Source: Hirundichthys speculiger | Taxonomy: Eukaryota > Chordata > Actinopteri > Beloniformes > Exocoetidae | NCBI GenBank assembly: GCA_018398805.1 | Contig: JAGFBZ010001895.1 | Span: 2,873,001 to 2,937,000, forward strand | Direction of reading: 5' to 3' | DNA length: 64,000 nucleotides | In this document: piece after piece, positions 34,272 to 44,900 of the stretch | How the letters are laid out: the number at the start of each line of letters is the position of its first letter | Position numbering within the stretch: the first letter of the stretch is position 1 | Program-made: the position numbers and the translations under genes | The notes under the pieces: model-generated | Told to the model about the DNA's origin: nothing | Databases searched by the model: none | Seen by the model: only the letters and a program-made list of their open reading frames with translations

Positions 34272-34605
34272 TTAACCCTCCTATTATGTTGCGGGTCAAA
34301 TTGACCCGTTTTGAAAATAAAAAATAAAAAAAAAATAGTTTAAAGTATTTTTTCAGGATAAAACGTATTCTGCTTGGCTTAATTAGTCTAATCAACATAT
34401 AAAATAAAAATTGTTCATGTAACATATTTGCAACCCCCCTCTCCACGTTTATGTTACATAGATTATGCTCGGGTCAGTTTGACCCAGCAGCCCAAAATGG
34501 AGACTAAAAGGGGTTATAAGTATCTAATATAATAGTTTTTTTTCTTTTTTTCTTTGCAACTGTGACCCCCATTTCTCCCCAGTTTCACACCCTCTCCTTT
34601 GGGTC

Positions 34606-35130
34606 GTGCTTGACATGACATGTGGTTTCAGAAGGCAGAATATAACCTGTGACAATTTTTTCACAAGCTGCAACTTGAGTCAGGGACTTCTAAAGAGAAA
34701 GCTCACGATGGTTGGAGCGGTCCAAAAGAACCAGTGTGAACTCTCTGCTGAGCTGCTGGTAACCAAGAACAGGATCCCTGAGTCCTCCATGTCTGCCTTC
34801 ACAGACACCACAGCCCAAGAGCCTTTCTGCCCCAAAAAGGAGGGAAATGTCAAAATGTCATGAGCACTTTGCATAAAAATTCTGAAATCAGCTCAAGAGA
34901 AGATCAGAAACCAAGTATGATCCCTACAATGCCACCAAAGTGGGGGGTGTGGATCATTTAGACAACGTCATGGGGTCTAAAAGCACCAAACGAATGACTG
35001 AAAGCTGACCGCTGGTCATCTTTTATAACATGACTGATAGATCAGCCTACAACGCATTTGTCATTTGGAAGGAGATCTTTCCAGAGTGGAACCCATCAAA
35101 GCTCTGCAAGGAGCACATCTTCTGTCTAAG
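34606..35130 (+). pseudogene. piggyBac (PGBD-like) transposase C-terminal half
   Basis: The first frame (34606-34863) contains RQNITCDNFFTSCNLSQGLL, KRKLTMVGAVQKNQCELSAE and SSMSAFTD. This is the PGBD core around the third catalytic aspartate (TCDNFFTS). After a stop the frame shifts. Pieces equivalent to YNATK.GGVDHLDN (about 34919-34965), FYNMTD (35023-35040) and ISAYNAFVIWKEIFPEW-like sequence (35041-35090) follow, including the last conserved aspartate block (GVDHLD). The N-terminal ~350 residues are absent. The gene is therefore dead, and the element would depend on a transposase supplied elsewhere. Confidence 0.88.
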
Positions 35131-35139
35131 CTTCTGTCT

Positions 35140-35210
35140 CCAGCAGACCTCCATGACCCTGCACAGGAATAAGTGGGTTGGATAATGGATGGATGGATTT
35201 CTGGTTTTTA
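35140..35210 (+). repeat. LINE 3'-end repeat fragment inside piggyBac element 2
   Basis: CTCCAGCAGACCTCCATGAC, CTGCACAGGAATAAGTGGGT and a GGATGGATGG tail form the final ~70 bp of the repeat seen at 1815-1950. It is presumably a nested insertion or a captured end. Confidence 0.7.
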
Positions 35211-35814
35211 GTATTTATTGTCACAACGTGATGACATGTCACTTGTGTGCAGTGGAGACTCACAGACACACATATGAACACACCATGTTCATTTTGTTAA
35301 TCTGTTAGTTTGATTTTTCTTATTTTTATTACTTTCTGGTTCAAAAACAATTCTTCAGTTTTCTTTCATTGTAAATTCAGTAGATTTTGATTTTAATTCA
35401 GCTGGTCAATTTGATCCGGAAGATGAGGTTTTCTTGTGCTAATTTATCAACATCACCCCAAAAAGAAAAGTTGAAAATATAGAATAATTACAAAAAAAGT
35501 CAATGTTAGATTGAACTATTGTATTTTATAGATCGGTCTTTCCAATGCACATCTAAAAATGTTTTAATATTAATTAAAAAAAGAAAACGAGTGAATAATT
35601 ACCATTGAACCATGATCTGTGAGAGGTAAAGAACAACAATGCACTAAATATTGATTTAAATAGTTAGTGATGGAGTTAATAATGAGATATAAACAGTGTT
35701 TATTTGGGAGTTTTTAGTTTTTAGATACTTTTGAATGATCAAACATTTCCTGGGTCAAATTGACCCGGGAACATAATTGCTGTTCCTCCGAAACGAACAT
35801 AACAGGAGGGTTAA

Positions 35815-36760
35815 GTGCCGAATGCAGCAGCTAGAAATAACCAGATAGAGATAGAGACGTGACAAATTCCTCATAAATGGGGCAGTGATCGTGGTCAGGA
35901 ACAAGCAGCACTGAATGAGTAAATGCTCTCAGAACAACAAGCTTTAGCTCGCAGTAACAATCAACATTACCACTTTTTGGCCCATTTTTTTCGTGCACCT
36001 ATTATTCATCCTCTGCTTGCATCTCTTCTATCTCCTATTCCTTCCATCTTTTTTTTCTTTTTTTTCCCAACCTTCTATTCTTTCCTAACAGTGTGGGCTT
36101 GGACTAGTGTGGAATATTATGATTGCTCACTACAATTAGAATGTGAGAGGAGTAGAGGGGGAGATAAAACAGAGAAATATAGAGTTATGGAGAGATAAAA
36201 ATAGAGATGGACTGGTTGCATATAACCTTTAACACAAAGTAGTCAGCCTTGGGGTGTAATAAAGTGGAGGAGAGGAGAGGAGAGGAGAGGAGAGGAGAGG
36301 AGAGGAGAGGAGAGGAGCAGCCTGCTGTGTCCCAGATTCACTTTGACCTGTATCTGTCTGTCTGTCCTTGTTCTCCCTGATGACACCACACAAACATTAT
36401 GTGAACCTCCAGTGGGCCTCTCAGAGCCTGGGACTGCCAGTGAACTCTTTCCAGAGTAGCCAACCAGCCTCTGTTGGCTATGACTCATAATCTACACCCC
36501 CTACACACCATCACCACTCATCTTCCCTCATCCACCAAAGGTCCACCACTCACAAATAAATCTTTACGCTATCTCATTTTCTCAGTTCCTCCCATCCCCT
36601 GATGCTTGTACTGCACCCTCTTCACTGACTTCTAATGCTTTCCTCTTTTTTTCCAGCACTGCAAAGACTATCTCTCCTGCTCTCACATTTTATACCCCTT
36701 ATTCTTCTTTTTGTTTCTCCTCCCTTGATTGTCATCTCACAGCTCTCACCAGCTGATTAT
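35815..36760. other. unassigned sequence with a pentanucleotide repeat
   Basis: A nearly pure (GAGAG)n pentamer, phrase GGAGAGGAGA, runs from about 36264 to 36317. A pyrimidine-rich stretch precedes the LINE at 36.76 kb. No exon is recognised. Confidence 0.45.
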
Positions 36761-36764
36761 AACA

Positions 36765-37546
36765 TTTTCCAGCAAGCAGAGACAACTGGCAGAGGCCGTC
36801 ACTACCACCATCCGGGGGGAGCCGGTGGAGGTGGTGGAGGAGTACAGGTACTTGGGCACAATCTTCGATGGCCTCCTGAAGTTTTCCTCTAACATTGAGG
36901 AGATCATCAGGAAGTGTCATCAGAGACAATATCTGCTCAGGAAGTTGACATCATTTGGTGTGAACAAAGACATTCTCCTGACCTTCTACCACACATTCAT
37001 TGAGAGTATTCTAACATTCTCATTCATCTCCTGGTTTCATTCCATCACCCTGCAAGATCGGTCACGCCTACTCAGTATCACCAAAGTCTGCTCTAAAATC
37101 ATTGGACACCCTGTTAGAGCTCTGTCTGCTTTCTGCGACCAACAAACCTTCCGCTCTGCTCACAGGATCCTGCACGACCCCGCACACGCACTACACTCGT
37201 TGTTCGAGTGGCTCCCATCAGGTCGCAGGCTGCGATGTCCACGCTGCAGAACTCAGAGGAGGAGGGCCACCTTTGTCCCCAGAGCAGTTCAGCTCCTAAA
37301 CAACGACCTCCCCCCCCCCTCCCTGTCTCAACGGCGACTGATTTAATGCACATAGCACTTTAGTAGTAAGCGCAAAGCACTTTACTGGCAGTAGCTTGGA
37401 TATTTTTAACTGTACACCCTATGTATGTTTGTATGTTTTTTATGTTGTTGATGTCCTATTTGTCTTTTAATGCTGCTCCTTGTGCCCTTCAAATTGCCCC
37501 TCGGGGACAAATAAAGTGTTTTGATTTGATTTGATTTGATTTTGAT
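36765..37546 (+). mobile_element. L2/Rex1-group LINE, 5'-truncated, in-frame 3' end
   Basis: A truncated non-LTR element with an open C-terminal reverse-transcriptase frame (see the CDS entry). Its 3' UTR contains GCACTTTACTGGCAGTAGC and CCCCTCGGGGACAAATAAAG, and it ends in a pure (TTTGA)n tail at about 37520-37546. The stem GCCCCTCGGGG is a typical stem-loop-like end of this LINE group. The open frame and clean tail suggest a relatively recent insertion. The plus orientation is antisense to the Caskin exon. Confidence 0.88.
36772..37346 (+). CDS. reverse transcriptase C-terminal fragment of L2/Rex1-group LINE
   Basis: About 190 uninterrupted codons. They include VEVVEEYRYLGTIFDGLLKF (the conserved YLG motif C-terminal to the RT palm), SILTFSFISWFHSITLQDRS, KVCSKIIGHPV, AHRILHDPAHALHSLFEWLP and SGRRLRCPRCRTQRRRATFV, and end ...SQRRLI with a stop. 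This whole region is the thumb/C-terminal domain of Rex1/L2-type polymerases. The catalytic FADD lies upstream and is missing because of 5' truncation. No initiation codon belongs to this frame biologically, so the boundary given is where similarity begins. It is not a host gene. Confidence 0.85.
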
Positions 37547-38549
37547 TATTCCATCCCTGTTAAACTTCCATTTCCATTTCTGTCTTAGTTTCCTCTTCAA
37601 CATCCCTCACAGTCATCCTCTTATCCCTGTTCCGAGCAGTGCCTCCTTATCTGTGGTTTACAGGCGGGAAAATGGTTCTGGAAAAGGACCAAGGCATAGA
37701 CCACATGACCATTACCATGACCACCACCCATCAGCTCACACGTACATGTCATAAACATGCACAAACACCAAATACAATTAAGTTTTTCTCTAATATTTTT
37801 TTATTTCCACAGGATGCAGATTAAGATAGATTTCTTTGATTTCAAAAATAAGAACAATCAGATCTCCTTATGCAAACATTGTCACTATATCAGTTCCAAT
37901 TTAAGGTACAGACTAACACATTCACTCTTACTCACAATCAAGAAAACTAACATCTGCTGCAAGATTAAATGCAAATACATATAACTGACTGGAAAAGGTT
38001 TTTTGCCAAATTATGCGCTAACCATTATCATATACGGAGACAATTGTTAGAAAATAAAATGACTATAATTGTGTACAAATAAAGCCCAAATCCAGTCCCT
38101 TACATATTTACAGATACAGATCCATACCAAAAAACATTATACTAAACATTATCTTTGAATGAAAAAAAATATATATACATGTACATATTTGTCATGAACA
38201 GAGTAGATTTTTGAGCGTAAGAGAGGTTAGAAAACCATCTCAAAAGAGTCTAGAATCCACCAAATAACAGAAAGGGTTAGGGTTAAACTTAATTCAATGA
38301 CCATTATTACCCTCTCCATTAGTGGTTCGAAGAGAGAAATAAGTCTGCCTGATTCTCACAATAACTGATATTAATATTCAGAAGTATCCTGTCACACTGA
38401 AACACACTGAATAACAATGGTGTTCTAGGCAATGTTGCAAAGAAAAAGTCATTGCTTTTCAAAGAGGGCATTTCTGCTCACCTGCATTTAGATTGCATGG
38501 AGGTAATCAAAATGCAAGTTACACAGATAAGTCAGAAGATTGTCGAAAA
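37547..38549. other. unassigned intronic sequence
   Basis: AT-rich. Nothing is recognised. Confidence 0.35.
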
Positions 38550-38735
38550 AACTGTTTTGTGGTCTGATAAAGCAAACACCAGAAATTTTAAATCAAACTA
38601 AAAAGAGTTATGTTTAAAGATGAGAAATCACTGCATTGCTGCACCTCTTTTCCATTTGTGAAACATAGTGGTGTTGCTATTATGGTTATGGGCTTTTCTG
38701 CTCCATGTGGAATCAGGAGAAATTGCTTTCATTGA
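38550..38735 (+). mobile_element. very old Tc1-like transposase relic
   Basis: TTTTGTGGTCTGATAAAGCAAA reads LWSDKA (first catalytic-region-like) and is followed by VKHSGVAIMVMGF (about 38660-38700), equivalent to VKHGGG.IMVWG of Tc1 transposases. Stops are frequent and no termini are seen. The short motifs give only moderate support. Confidence 0.5.
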
Positions 38736-39394
38736 AAGAACAGCAAAAATCTCGGCAAACTAAATTTAAAAAGTGAAAGATCTTACTGTTGCTATTCTGT
38801 TCATTAAAATTGCCTAAAATTGCCCAATGCTGTTATGCAGAACCCATCAAAAACATATTACCGCTTCCTGTTACTGCTACACAAGAGGGTCACATTAGAT
38901 ACAGAGAGCAAAGATTAATCTGTAAATAAGTGGGTTAGTAAGTAAGTAAGGCAAGTAAAGGAGGAGTTAACAATCAATATAAAACGATATCCCACGTTTA
39001 TCCACACAATCATGTCCATTTATGTGACATCACAGAAAGAAACTAAATTACAATTTCAGTTTTATTTCTGGGTTTAACTTGATGAAAAAAAAGACCTTTT
39101 CCTTCAATAAAACTAAACTGCAAAAACCCACTTGATTATATGTAATGATGAGGATTAAATGTGTTGATGTCTGATCAATAATATTTATTTTGTATCAATA
39201 CTATTGGATCGTTTATCATTAGATCAATGTATCGATGTAGGTCAATGGAGTGTTACATTTTAGTAAGTTGTGCAGGACGGATCTCTGTAGTGCATCTACT
39301 AACAATTCTTAGTTCTCCAAAAAATCTTAGTTCTCCAGCTAATGGTTAATTACTATTAACATATTTTGTCCGATATAATATTGCCATATAATAT
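38736..39394. other. unassigned intronic sequence
   Basis: AT-rich, with GATC/ATCGAT-rich phrases at 39180-39245. Nothing is assigned. Confidence 0.3.
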
Positions 39395-39738
39395 TTCGCA
39401 TCTCTGTGTCACCCATCCTCTCTGTCCTATCTCCCTCCTCTTTTCTTCTTTTATCTGGCTGGCCTTCGGCATGAAGGTCCTCCCTTATGATCCAGGTCCT
39501 GCTCAAGGTTTCTTCCTCTTAAAGGGGAGCTTTTCCTTTCCACTGTTTATCTTAAAGGTGTTTCTCCCACATGGGGAGTTTTTAACTTGTCTTGTTTCTT
39601 TCATTAAGATTTAGTAATATTAGCTATAGTTGATCATATTTGCTCAGAGGTCGTGCTCTAGGTCTTTGAAAAGCATCTAGAGACAATTTGTATTGTAATA
39701 GAAGCTATACAACTAAAGTTGATTTGAATTGAAGGAGG
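39395..39738 (+). repeat. LINE/SINE 3' end with TTGAATTGAA tail
   Basis: GGTTTCTTCCTCTTAAAGGG, a GAGCTTTTCCTTTCCACTG phrase, AAAGCATCTAGAGACAATTT and the end AAGTTGATTTGAATTGAA form a well-known teleost retrotransposon 3' end. Related ends occur at 12094-12215 and 40735-40830 (plus) and 41411-41465 (minus). Confidence 0.82.
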
Positions 39739-40734
39739 TTTGAAGTTCAGGAGAGGGATGTAATATAGACACAATTAAAATGTACACAATTGTGGATGTC
39801 ACACAATTGCTTACTTTCATGTGACATGTCAAAAGTATTATTTAAGTGCAAAATTTAGCAGAGGGACTCTAAAATCTGACTCTTAATATAGCTCATAAAC
39901 CACACCAACTGCACTGACTTAACAGCAGCTAACTGACTGTGTGAATGTACATCACTCACTGCTGTGTATCTCCAATTGTTGTAAAGATAAATTACCCATC
40001 AGTGAATTACCCCATTGCTATACTCACATAATTATTAAAGACTCGAGTATCAGTGGAGCATTTGTTTTGTGCACTGGTTGATGTGTGCAGATGTGTCTCT
40101 TTGCAAATAGAATTTTGGAGCAGTGAATTAATTAGATAAATTACGCCCTGATAGTTCAGGAGGAAGTAAAATTTTTGTAAAGTCAACAGCGTGTGAATTG
40201 AAAATTAGATGTTTCCCAAAGTGAGTTATTAGATTATAGGCTTTCGTGACTTGAATTTTTAGGAGTTCCCCATTTATATTCTTACTTGATTTGTTTTTTT
40301 TTTTTTTTATGAAGGTATACCTGAAATCTTTTACAACACTATTAATAGTCATTCAAGACCAGACAAGGCTGAGTTTATTAAATGGATCAATGGTCAGCCT
40401 AACTGATCATAAATTTGTGTCAGGAGGGGTAACAATAGCAACTGGCACTGTTAACCAATGGGATATCAGTGGAAACTGTGCTACTGTTAGGAAAAAGAAG
40501 AAGACGACAAAGAAAAGAAGACATGTCAGGAGACAGCAAGAGATGAGAAAAGGTGGCTCTTTGGGGTGAGGTTTGGAACTTCAGAAATTGGTTCAAGGAC
40601 AAAAAATGGTAGAGACTTTGCTGATATGATGCAAAGATGAAGGTTAATATAGTATGTTCAGGAAACCAACTGAAAAGGTAGGAAGGGAGTAAATCAGAGG
40701 AGAAATAGTGTAGTGGTGATTCAGAGGGGAAGAA
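39739..40734. other. unassigned intronic sequence
   Basis: A short poly-T lies at 40292-40309. A long minus-strand open frame (40420-40887) overlaps the repeat tail at 40735 and is judged fortuitous. Confidence 0.35.
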
Positions 40735-40830
40735 TATTTTTATTCTATATTTTTGGGTCTCTGAAAAGCACCTAGACACAGTTTGCTTTGTATTAAACAC
40801 TATACAAATAAAGTTGAATTGATTGATGAG
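40735..40830 (+). repeat. LINE/SINE 3' tail
   Basis: GGTCTCTGAAAAGCACCTAG, ACAGTTTGCTTTGTATTAAA and CTATACAAATAAAGTTGAAT form the last ~90 bp of the family at 39395-39738. Confidence 0.75.
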
Positions 40831-41410
40831 CAATAATTGGTGTTTAGGACAGGAACATGGAAGGAAAAATGGAGGTAAACTTTGCAAAAGGGATGGAAAA
40901 GGCTGTGGTGAATTTATGCTTCAAGGAAATGGAGGTGCACAATGTGACATCATCTGGTAGTAGGGACATCCAGTAGGACTATAGAATTAATAACACGCAC
41001 ATCAATTTAATTCAATTCAACTATGGGCTGGACTAAAAGAAGGAGAGAGGAAGAAGAGGAAAGGAGGAGAGAGGAGTGTAGTTAGGGGCACCACTAAGTG
41101 GATCAAAGCCAGAGGAACAGCCAGGGTTGGACAGGGCTAGAGATAAAGCAATAGAGGCTAGACTGAGATTGTTTGTACATAAGAAGAGAAGAGATAGATG
41201 AAGATGGGGCTGCCAGGCAGGAGAAAAAGGGAGAAGCAAAAAGATATCTGGATGTGGTAAAAGAGGAAATAGTTGACTGGTGTGACAAAGAAGATTCAGG
41301 GGACAGTGTAAGATGGAAAAAAAGTGATCCTTTGTGGTAACCTCTTAAGGGAAAAGCCGGGAGAAAAAAGATATTCCAATATTCCAGATATTTTTTAATG
41401 GTCAAGGAGA
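40831..41410. other. unassigned purine-rich sequence
   Basis: AGGA-rich (41036-41075). No family or exon is recognised. Confidence 0.35.
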
Positions 41411-41465
41411 AATTCAATTCATTTCAGTTCAACTTTATTTGAATAGCAAAATCCCCAGATATCAA
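41411..41465 (-). repeat. LINE/SINE 3' tail
   Basis: AATTCAATTCATTTCAGTTC followed by AACTTTATTTGAATAGC is the complement of the AATAAAGTTGAATTGAA terminus. It is a short end only. Confidence 0.65.
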
Positions 41466-42704
41466 TTTTGTTTGTACTGTTTAGAAAATTCCTATCAGTC
41501 GTGCTATCTTTGGCCTCCCTGGTGGGTTACTGGTAGTGTAGGTCCAAGTATAAAACCCAGTTACATCAGGAAGGGTATCTGACATAACACTTGTGCCAAA
41601 TCAATCAACCCAAAAGAGGGAGCAGCTAAAAAGTAAACAAGCAGTGGTGTCATCTTGGATCCAGATAACTATTCCATAGTTTTGCCACACATTTTTTATG
41701 TGAGAAACATGATTCTCTTTTAGAAAAATATTGTAGTAGCCCAAGAGTTGGATTGGACCATGGTGATGTTTGATACATGTTTGATTGCAAATTGGAAAAC
41801 TGTGACATCAACACAGTATATACAGTGATTCCAGTGTTGTTCTTAAGGCGAACTGTTGCTGCTGAGCAAAATACGTATTCCACTGTAACAGTAGCAGAGA
41901 CCAACCATGCATAACAAGCCAAAACAACTTCAATGTGTTCTGATCAGTGCTGTTTATGAAAGCAACCATAAGCTCAGCAGTAAAGCTCTTAAAATTTTTA
42001 ATTTGGTCTTTCATCAATAAAAAAGGAATCAAAAAGAGTGATTATACCATCAATTATATCTTAATAGAACCAAGTTATTATCACAAATACCAATAAAGTG
42101 AGCCACTAAGCCCTCCACTTAATGATGTGTTTTGAAATGGTGTTTGGACATGTTGTTTTCTTAAGATTAGGAGACACAATCAACTAAATATGGCAAAATA
42201 TAGAGAGCTAACATTATTGTTTTGTTTTGGATTTTTTTTTGTTTGTTTGTTTTTTGCTTGTTTTTGTTTTTTTTTTTTTAATTCCTCATAAAATTAACCC
42301 TCTGGAGACTAGTGAGAACTGTAAAATAAGGCATCAAGGAGAAGGTTTGAGCGGAATATTCTAATACAAAAGAAAAATTAAAGAAAAACCCCCATAACTG
42401 GAAAACACATTTCTCAATACAACTAAAGTCTGGTGTTAAAACTGACAAAAAAATGTGTAAAAGTAAGTGAAAGTGCAAGAGAGAGTATAAATGTCAGGTT
42501 TCAAACAGGGTGAGGAATAGTAATCCAATGTGTGTGTGTGTGGGGGTGTGCGTGTGTGTACGTGTGTATTGTGAGATCCTGGTATGGATCTATTCCAGTT
42601 GACTACTTGGACACACAGGGCTATTTCTGTCTGTCTGCTGGGAAACAAGGACACAAATGGATAGATGAAGACTAAGGGAGGGAACGAAAGAGGTATTGAG
42701 GAGG
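41466..42704. other. unassigned intronic sequence
   Basis: T-rich low-complexity DNA at 42230-42285 and a GT-rich stretch at 42530-42567. No exon or family is assigned. Confidence 0.35.
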
Positions 42705-43565
42705 ATTTAAATCAAATCAAATCAAATCAAATCAAATTTATTTATGAAGCCCTTTTCATACACAAGTAATACAAAGTGCTTCATATAATAAAAACAATAA
42801 TTAAACAAGAAGAAGACGAAGGAACAAAAACAACTTAAAAGCCATCACACACCCAGGGTTACAGTAATAAAAATCACCCAGTCATCCTCTCTCTCTCACC
42901 ACACACACGCACACACACACTCAGTAGACATGACCCCCCCAGCCCCTTTGACCCCACTCTATATAGACTCTAAGACATCCATTTTGGCACCAATGAACCA
43001 GGTTGAGGAAAACGATATCTTGGGGATAAGTAAATAAATAAGCAAGAAATAAATAAAAATAAAATTAGAGTTAAATAAATTAAATATAAAAGGTGTAAAT
43101 AGATTTTAAATATAAGCCAAATTAAAAAGCTTGGTCTTGAGCTTCCCTTTATAAGCATCAACATTCTCTGCAGCCCTGAGGTCCTCAGGTAGGCTGTTCC
43201 TGAGAGGTCTCAGGTCAGGTCCTCAGGTAGGCTGTTCCTGAGGTCCTCAGGTAGGCTGTTCCTGAGGTCCTCAGGTAGGCTGTTCCAGGTCCTCAGGTCC
43301 AGAGGTCGGGGGCCGAGGTAGGTAGGCTGTTGATGAAATGACGCCTCGCCATAGGTTTTAGTCCTGACTTTAGGAACAGCTAAAAGGCCGGTACCTGGAG
43401 GACCTCAGGGTCCGCGAGGGCTTGTACCTCAAAAGGAGGTCAGATAGATAAGAAGGCCCAAGACCATTAAGACAATTATTTAACAACTAAAATAACCTTA
43501 AAATCAATCCTGAAACACACGGTGAGCCAATGCAGCGATTTTAAAAATGGCGTAATATGTGAATG
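42705..43565 (-). mobile_element. L2 LINE 3' end with C-terminal minisatellite
   Basis: Read on the minus strand, the element starts with a conserved L2 C-terminal block at about 43565-43400: the SLHWLTVCFRIDFKVILVVK motif, then LGLLIYLTSF. It continues as LLAVPKVRTKTYGEASF (about 43390-43340) and LGPRPLDLRTWNSL. Next comes an expanded RNSLPEDL repeat (43178-43300) and a 3' UTR running to a pure (ATTTG)n tail (42705-42737). Frameshifts occur, but the order of motifs is complete. CA and CT tracts (42883-42920) interrupt the UTR. It has the same tail type as the LINEs at 19165 and 36765. Confidence 0.87.
43178..43300. repeat. 24-bp minisatellite, ~4-5 copies
   Basis: The unit combines GAGGTCCTCAGG with TAGGCTGTTCCT and repeats nearly exactly, with one partly scrambled unit at 43203-43220. 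On the minus strand, each 24-bp unit encodes RNSLPEDL in frame. That is the conserved last motif of L2-type ORF2 proteins. Confidence 0.92.
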
Positions 43566-44699
43566 AATGAAAAAGGGGCTGGAGAATAAGAGCAGTAGAT
43601 GAGAAGTTTGAATTAAAGTGTTAAATGATGGAGCATCTTAATATTAATTCTTTTTTCTTCCAGGCCTTCTCTTTTTTTGGGCAGTTGAACCATTTTATAT
43701 TCATAATTACATTGTTATAATAACTGTATTCTTATTGCAGAATTGCCAGAAGAACAGTCCCTTATAATGAGCAAATTACATCCAAAAATAAAGCATTCAT
43801 TACATAACTTTGGTCCCTTATGAAAGTTTGGATTGATTTAATTTTGGAATATCCCTTTAATGAAACGAGCTAAAATATACTTAAAACAGAGATACAGTGT
43901 GGGACAAGGATCTTACTCAAACTTCAGGCATGAGATAGACAAGCAGGTCTGCAGTTTTATCTGCTGTTCTTAAATACAGGACACACCCTGAATTCTGAAT
44001 CTCAAACACAAAAGCACACCACCGTCACAGAGAGAGGGGATAGATTTACAATCACAGGAAGCCAATCCCACAGACACAGAACCACCAACCCTCCCTGGCC
44101 TGAACCTGATCCAACATACACACTTCTAAGCCCAGATGATATTGCTCTGTCCCTCCACTCGACTACCTTGTTAACTTTCCCCACACACTGATATTAAAAA
44201 AAATGTTTCCAGATATCTGTAAAAACATGCAGAAAAATGAATTAAAATAAAAAAGATTAAAAAAAACATACAGACTGAATCATCCTTTGGATACTCTTTC
44301 ATGCAAACATGAAAAGATTTTTTTTTAAAAAAATGTATTAATTAATCTAAATTTAAAAATGAAGAATATCATATTTAGGACAAATGTACATCCTGAAGAT
44401 GAGGGAGAGAAGAGGCTGTGATAGATTTTGAGCTAGCTGTGTGAGGAGCCCACTAGTCCGTAAAATGAACTAAAATCATGCAGAGTCAGCAGCAGCCAGT
44501 TAATTCATAACCACAGATTATCCCTTAGATAGATGATTACACACTGAGAGAGACCATTAATGAAAAAAAATAATAATAAGAGCAATCAAAATTGCTGTTT
44601 CACTTTCAAGTGAATAAAGCTGAAAACTGGATCATACTCCTTAAGTATTATGCAGAGTACTTACATTCCAATTTAGTTCAAATTTCAAATGACATGTAC
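43566..44699. other. unassigned intronic sequence
   Basis: AT-rich. Nothing is recognised. Confidence 0.35.
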
Positions 44700-44900
44700 T
44701 GTCAGTTCACGAGCAACTGTGTAGCTGAGTGGTTTCAGCAGGCGGTCCAGCACAGAGGCTGCATTCCTCCTGCAGCGGTTGCAAGGCTTGATTCCCGCCC
44801 TGCAATCCTTTGCTGAGTGTTTACTGTTTCTGCTGCACTTTTCTGTCCTTCTTCACTGTAAATGAAGGCCACTAGTGCAATAGAAATAAAAAATAAACTA
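44700..44900 (+). repeat. tRNA-derived SINE, copy 1
   Basis: The head TGTGTAGCTGAGTGGTTTCA resembles a pol III A box. A degenerate B box GGCTTGATTCC lies at 44785-44795. The body CCCTGCAATCCTTTGCTG and the end AATGAAGGCCACTAGTGCAA precede an A-rich tail. The copy at 55812-55985 has the same layout, including CTTTGCTG/CTTCGCTG after the B box. It is a retroposon, not a functional tRNA gene: no cloverleaf with an anticodon arm forms. Confidence 0.78.

Larger units (their letters stand above)
34272..35814 (+). mobile_element. piggyBac element 2 (1.54 kb, non-autonomous)
   Basis: TTAA lies at both edges (34272-34275 and 35811-35814). The terminal 19 bases are inverted copies with one mismatch (TTAACCCTCCTATTATGTT against TTAACCCTCCTGTTATGTT). 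Subterminal palindromes CGGGTCAAATTGACCCG (34292-34308) and GGGTCAAATTGACCC (35752-35766) flank the interior. Two weaker ones lie at about 34471-34485 and 35403-35418. The interior holds a C-terminal half of a PGBD transposase with broken frame and a small LINE-type repeat piece. It resembles element 1 in overall architecture (TIR start TTAACC, GTCAAA palindromes) but has a different TIR sequence. Confidence 0.93.

Noticed and set aside
40420..40887. 155-codon minus-strand open frame
   Set aside because: It overlaps a LINE 3' tail, is low-complexity and has no recognisable domain.
43178..43300. CRISPR-like regular repeats
   Set aside because: Tandem 24-bp units without unique spacers, inside an L2 LINE in a vertebrate genome.
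44700..44900. tRNA gene
   Set aside because: Only A/B box-like promoter pieces are present. No cloverleaf, and the unit has a retroposon body and A-rich tail.
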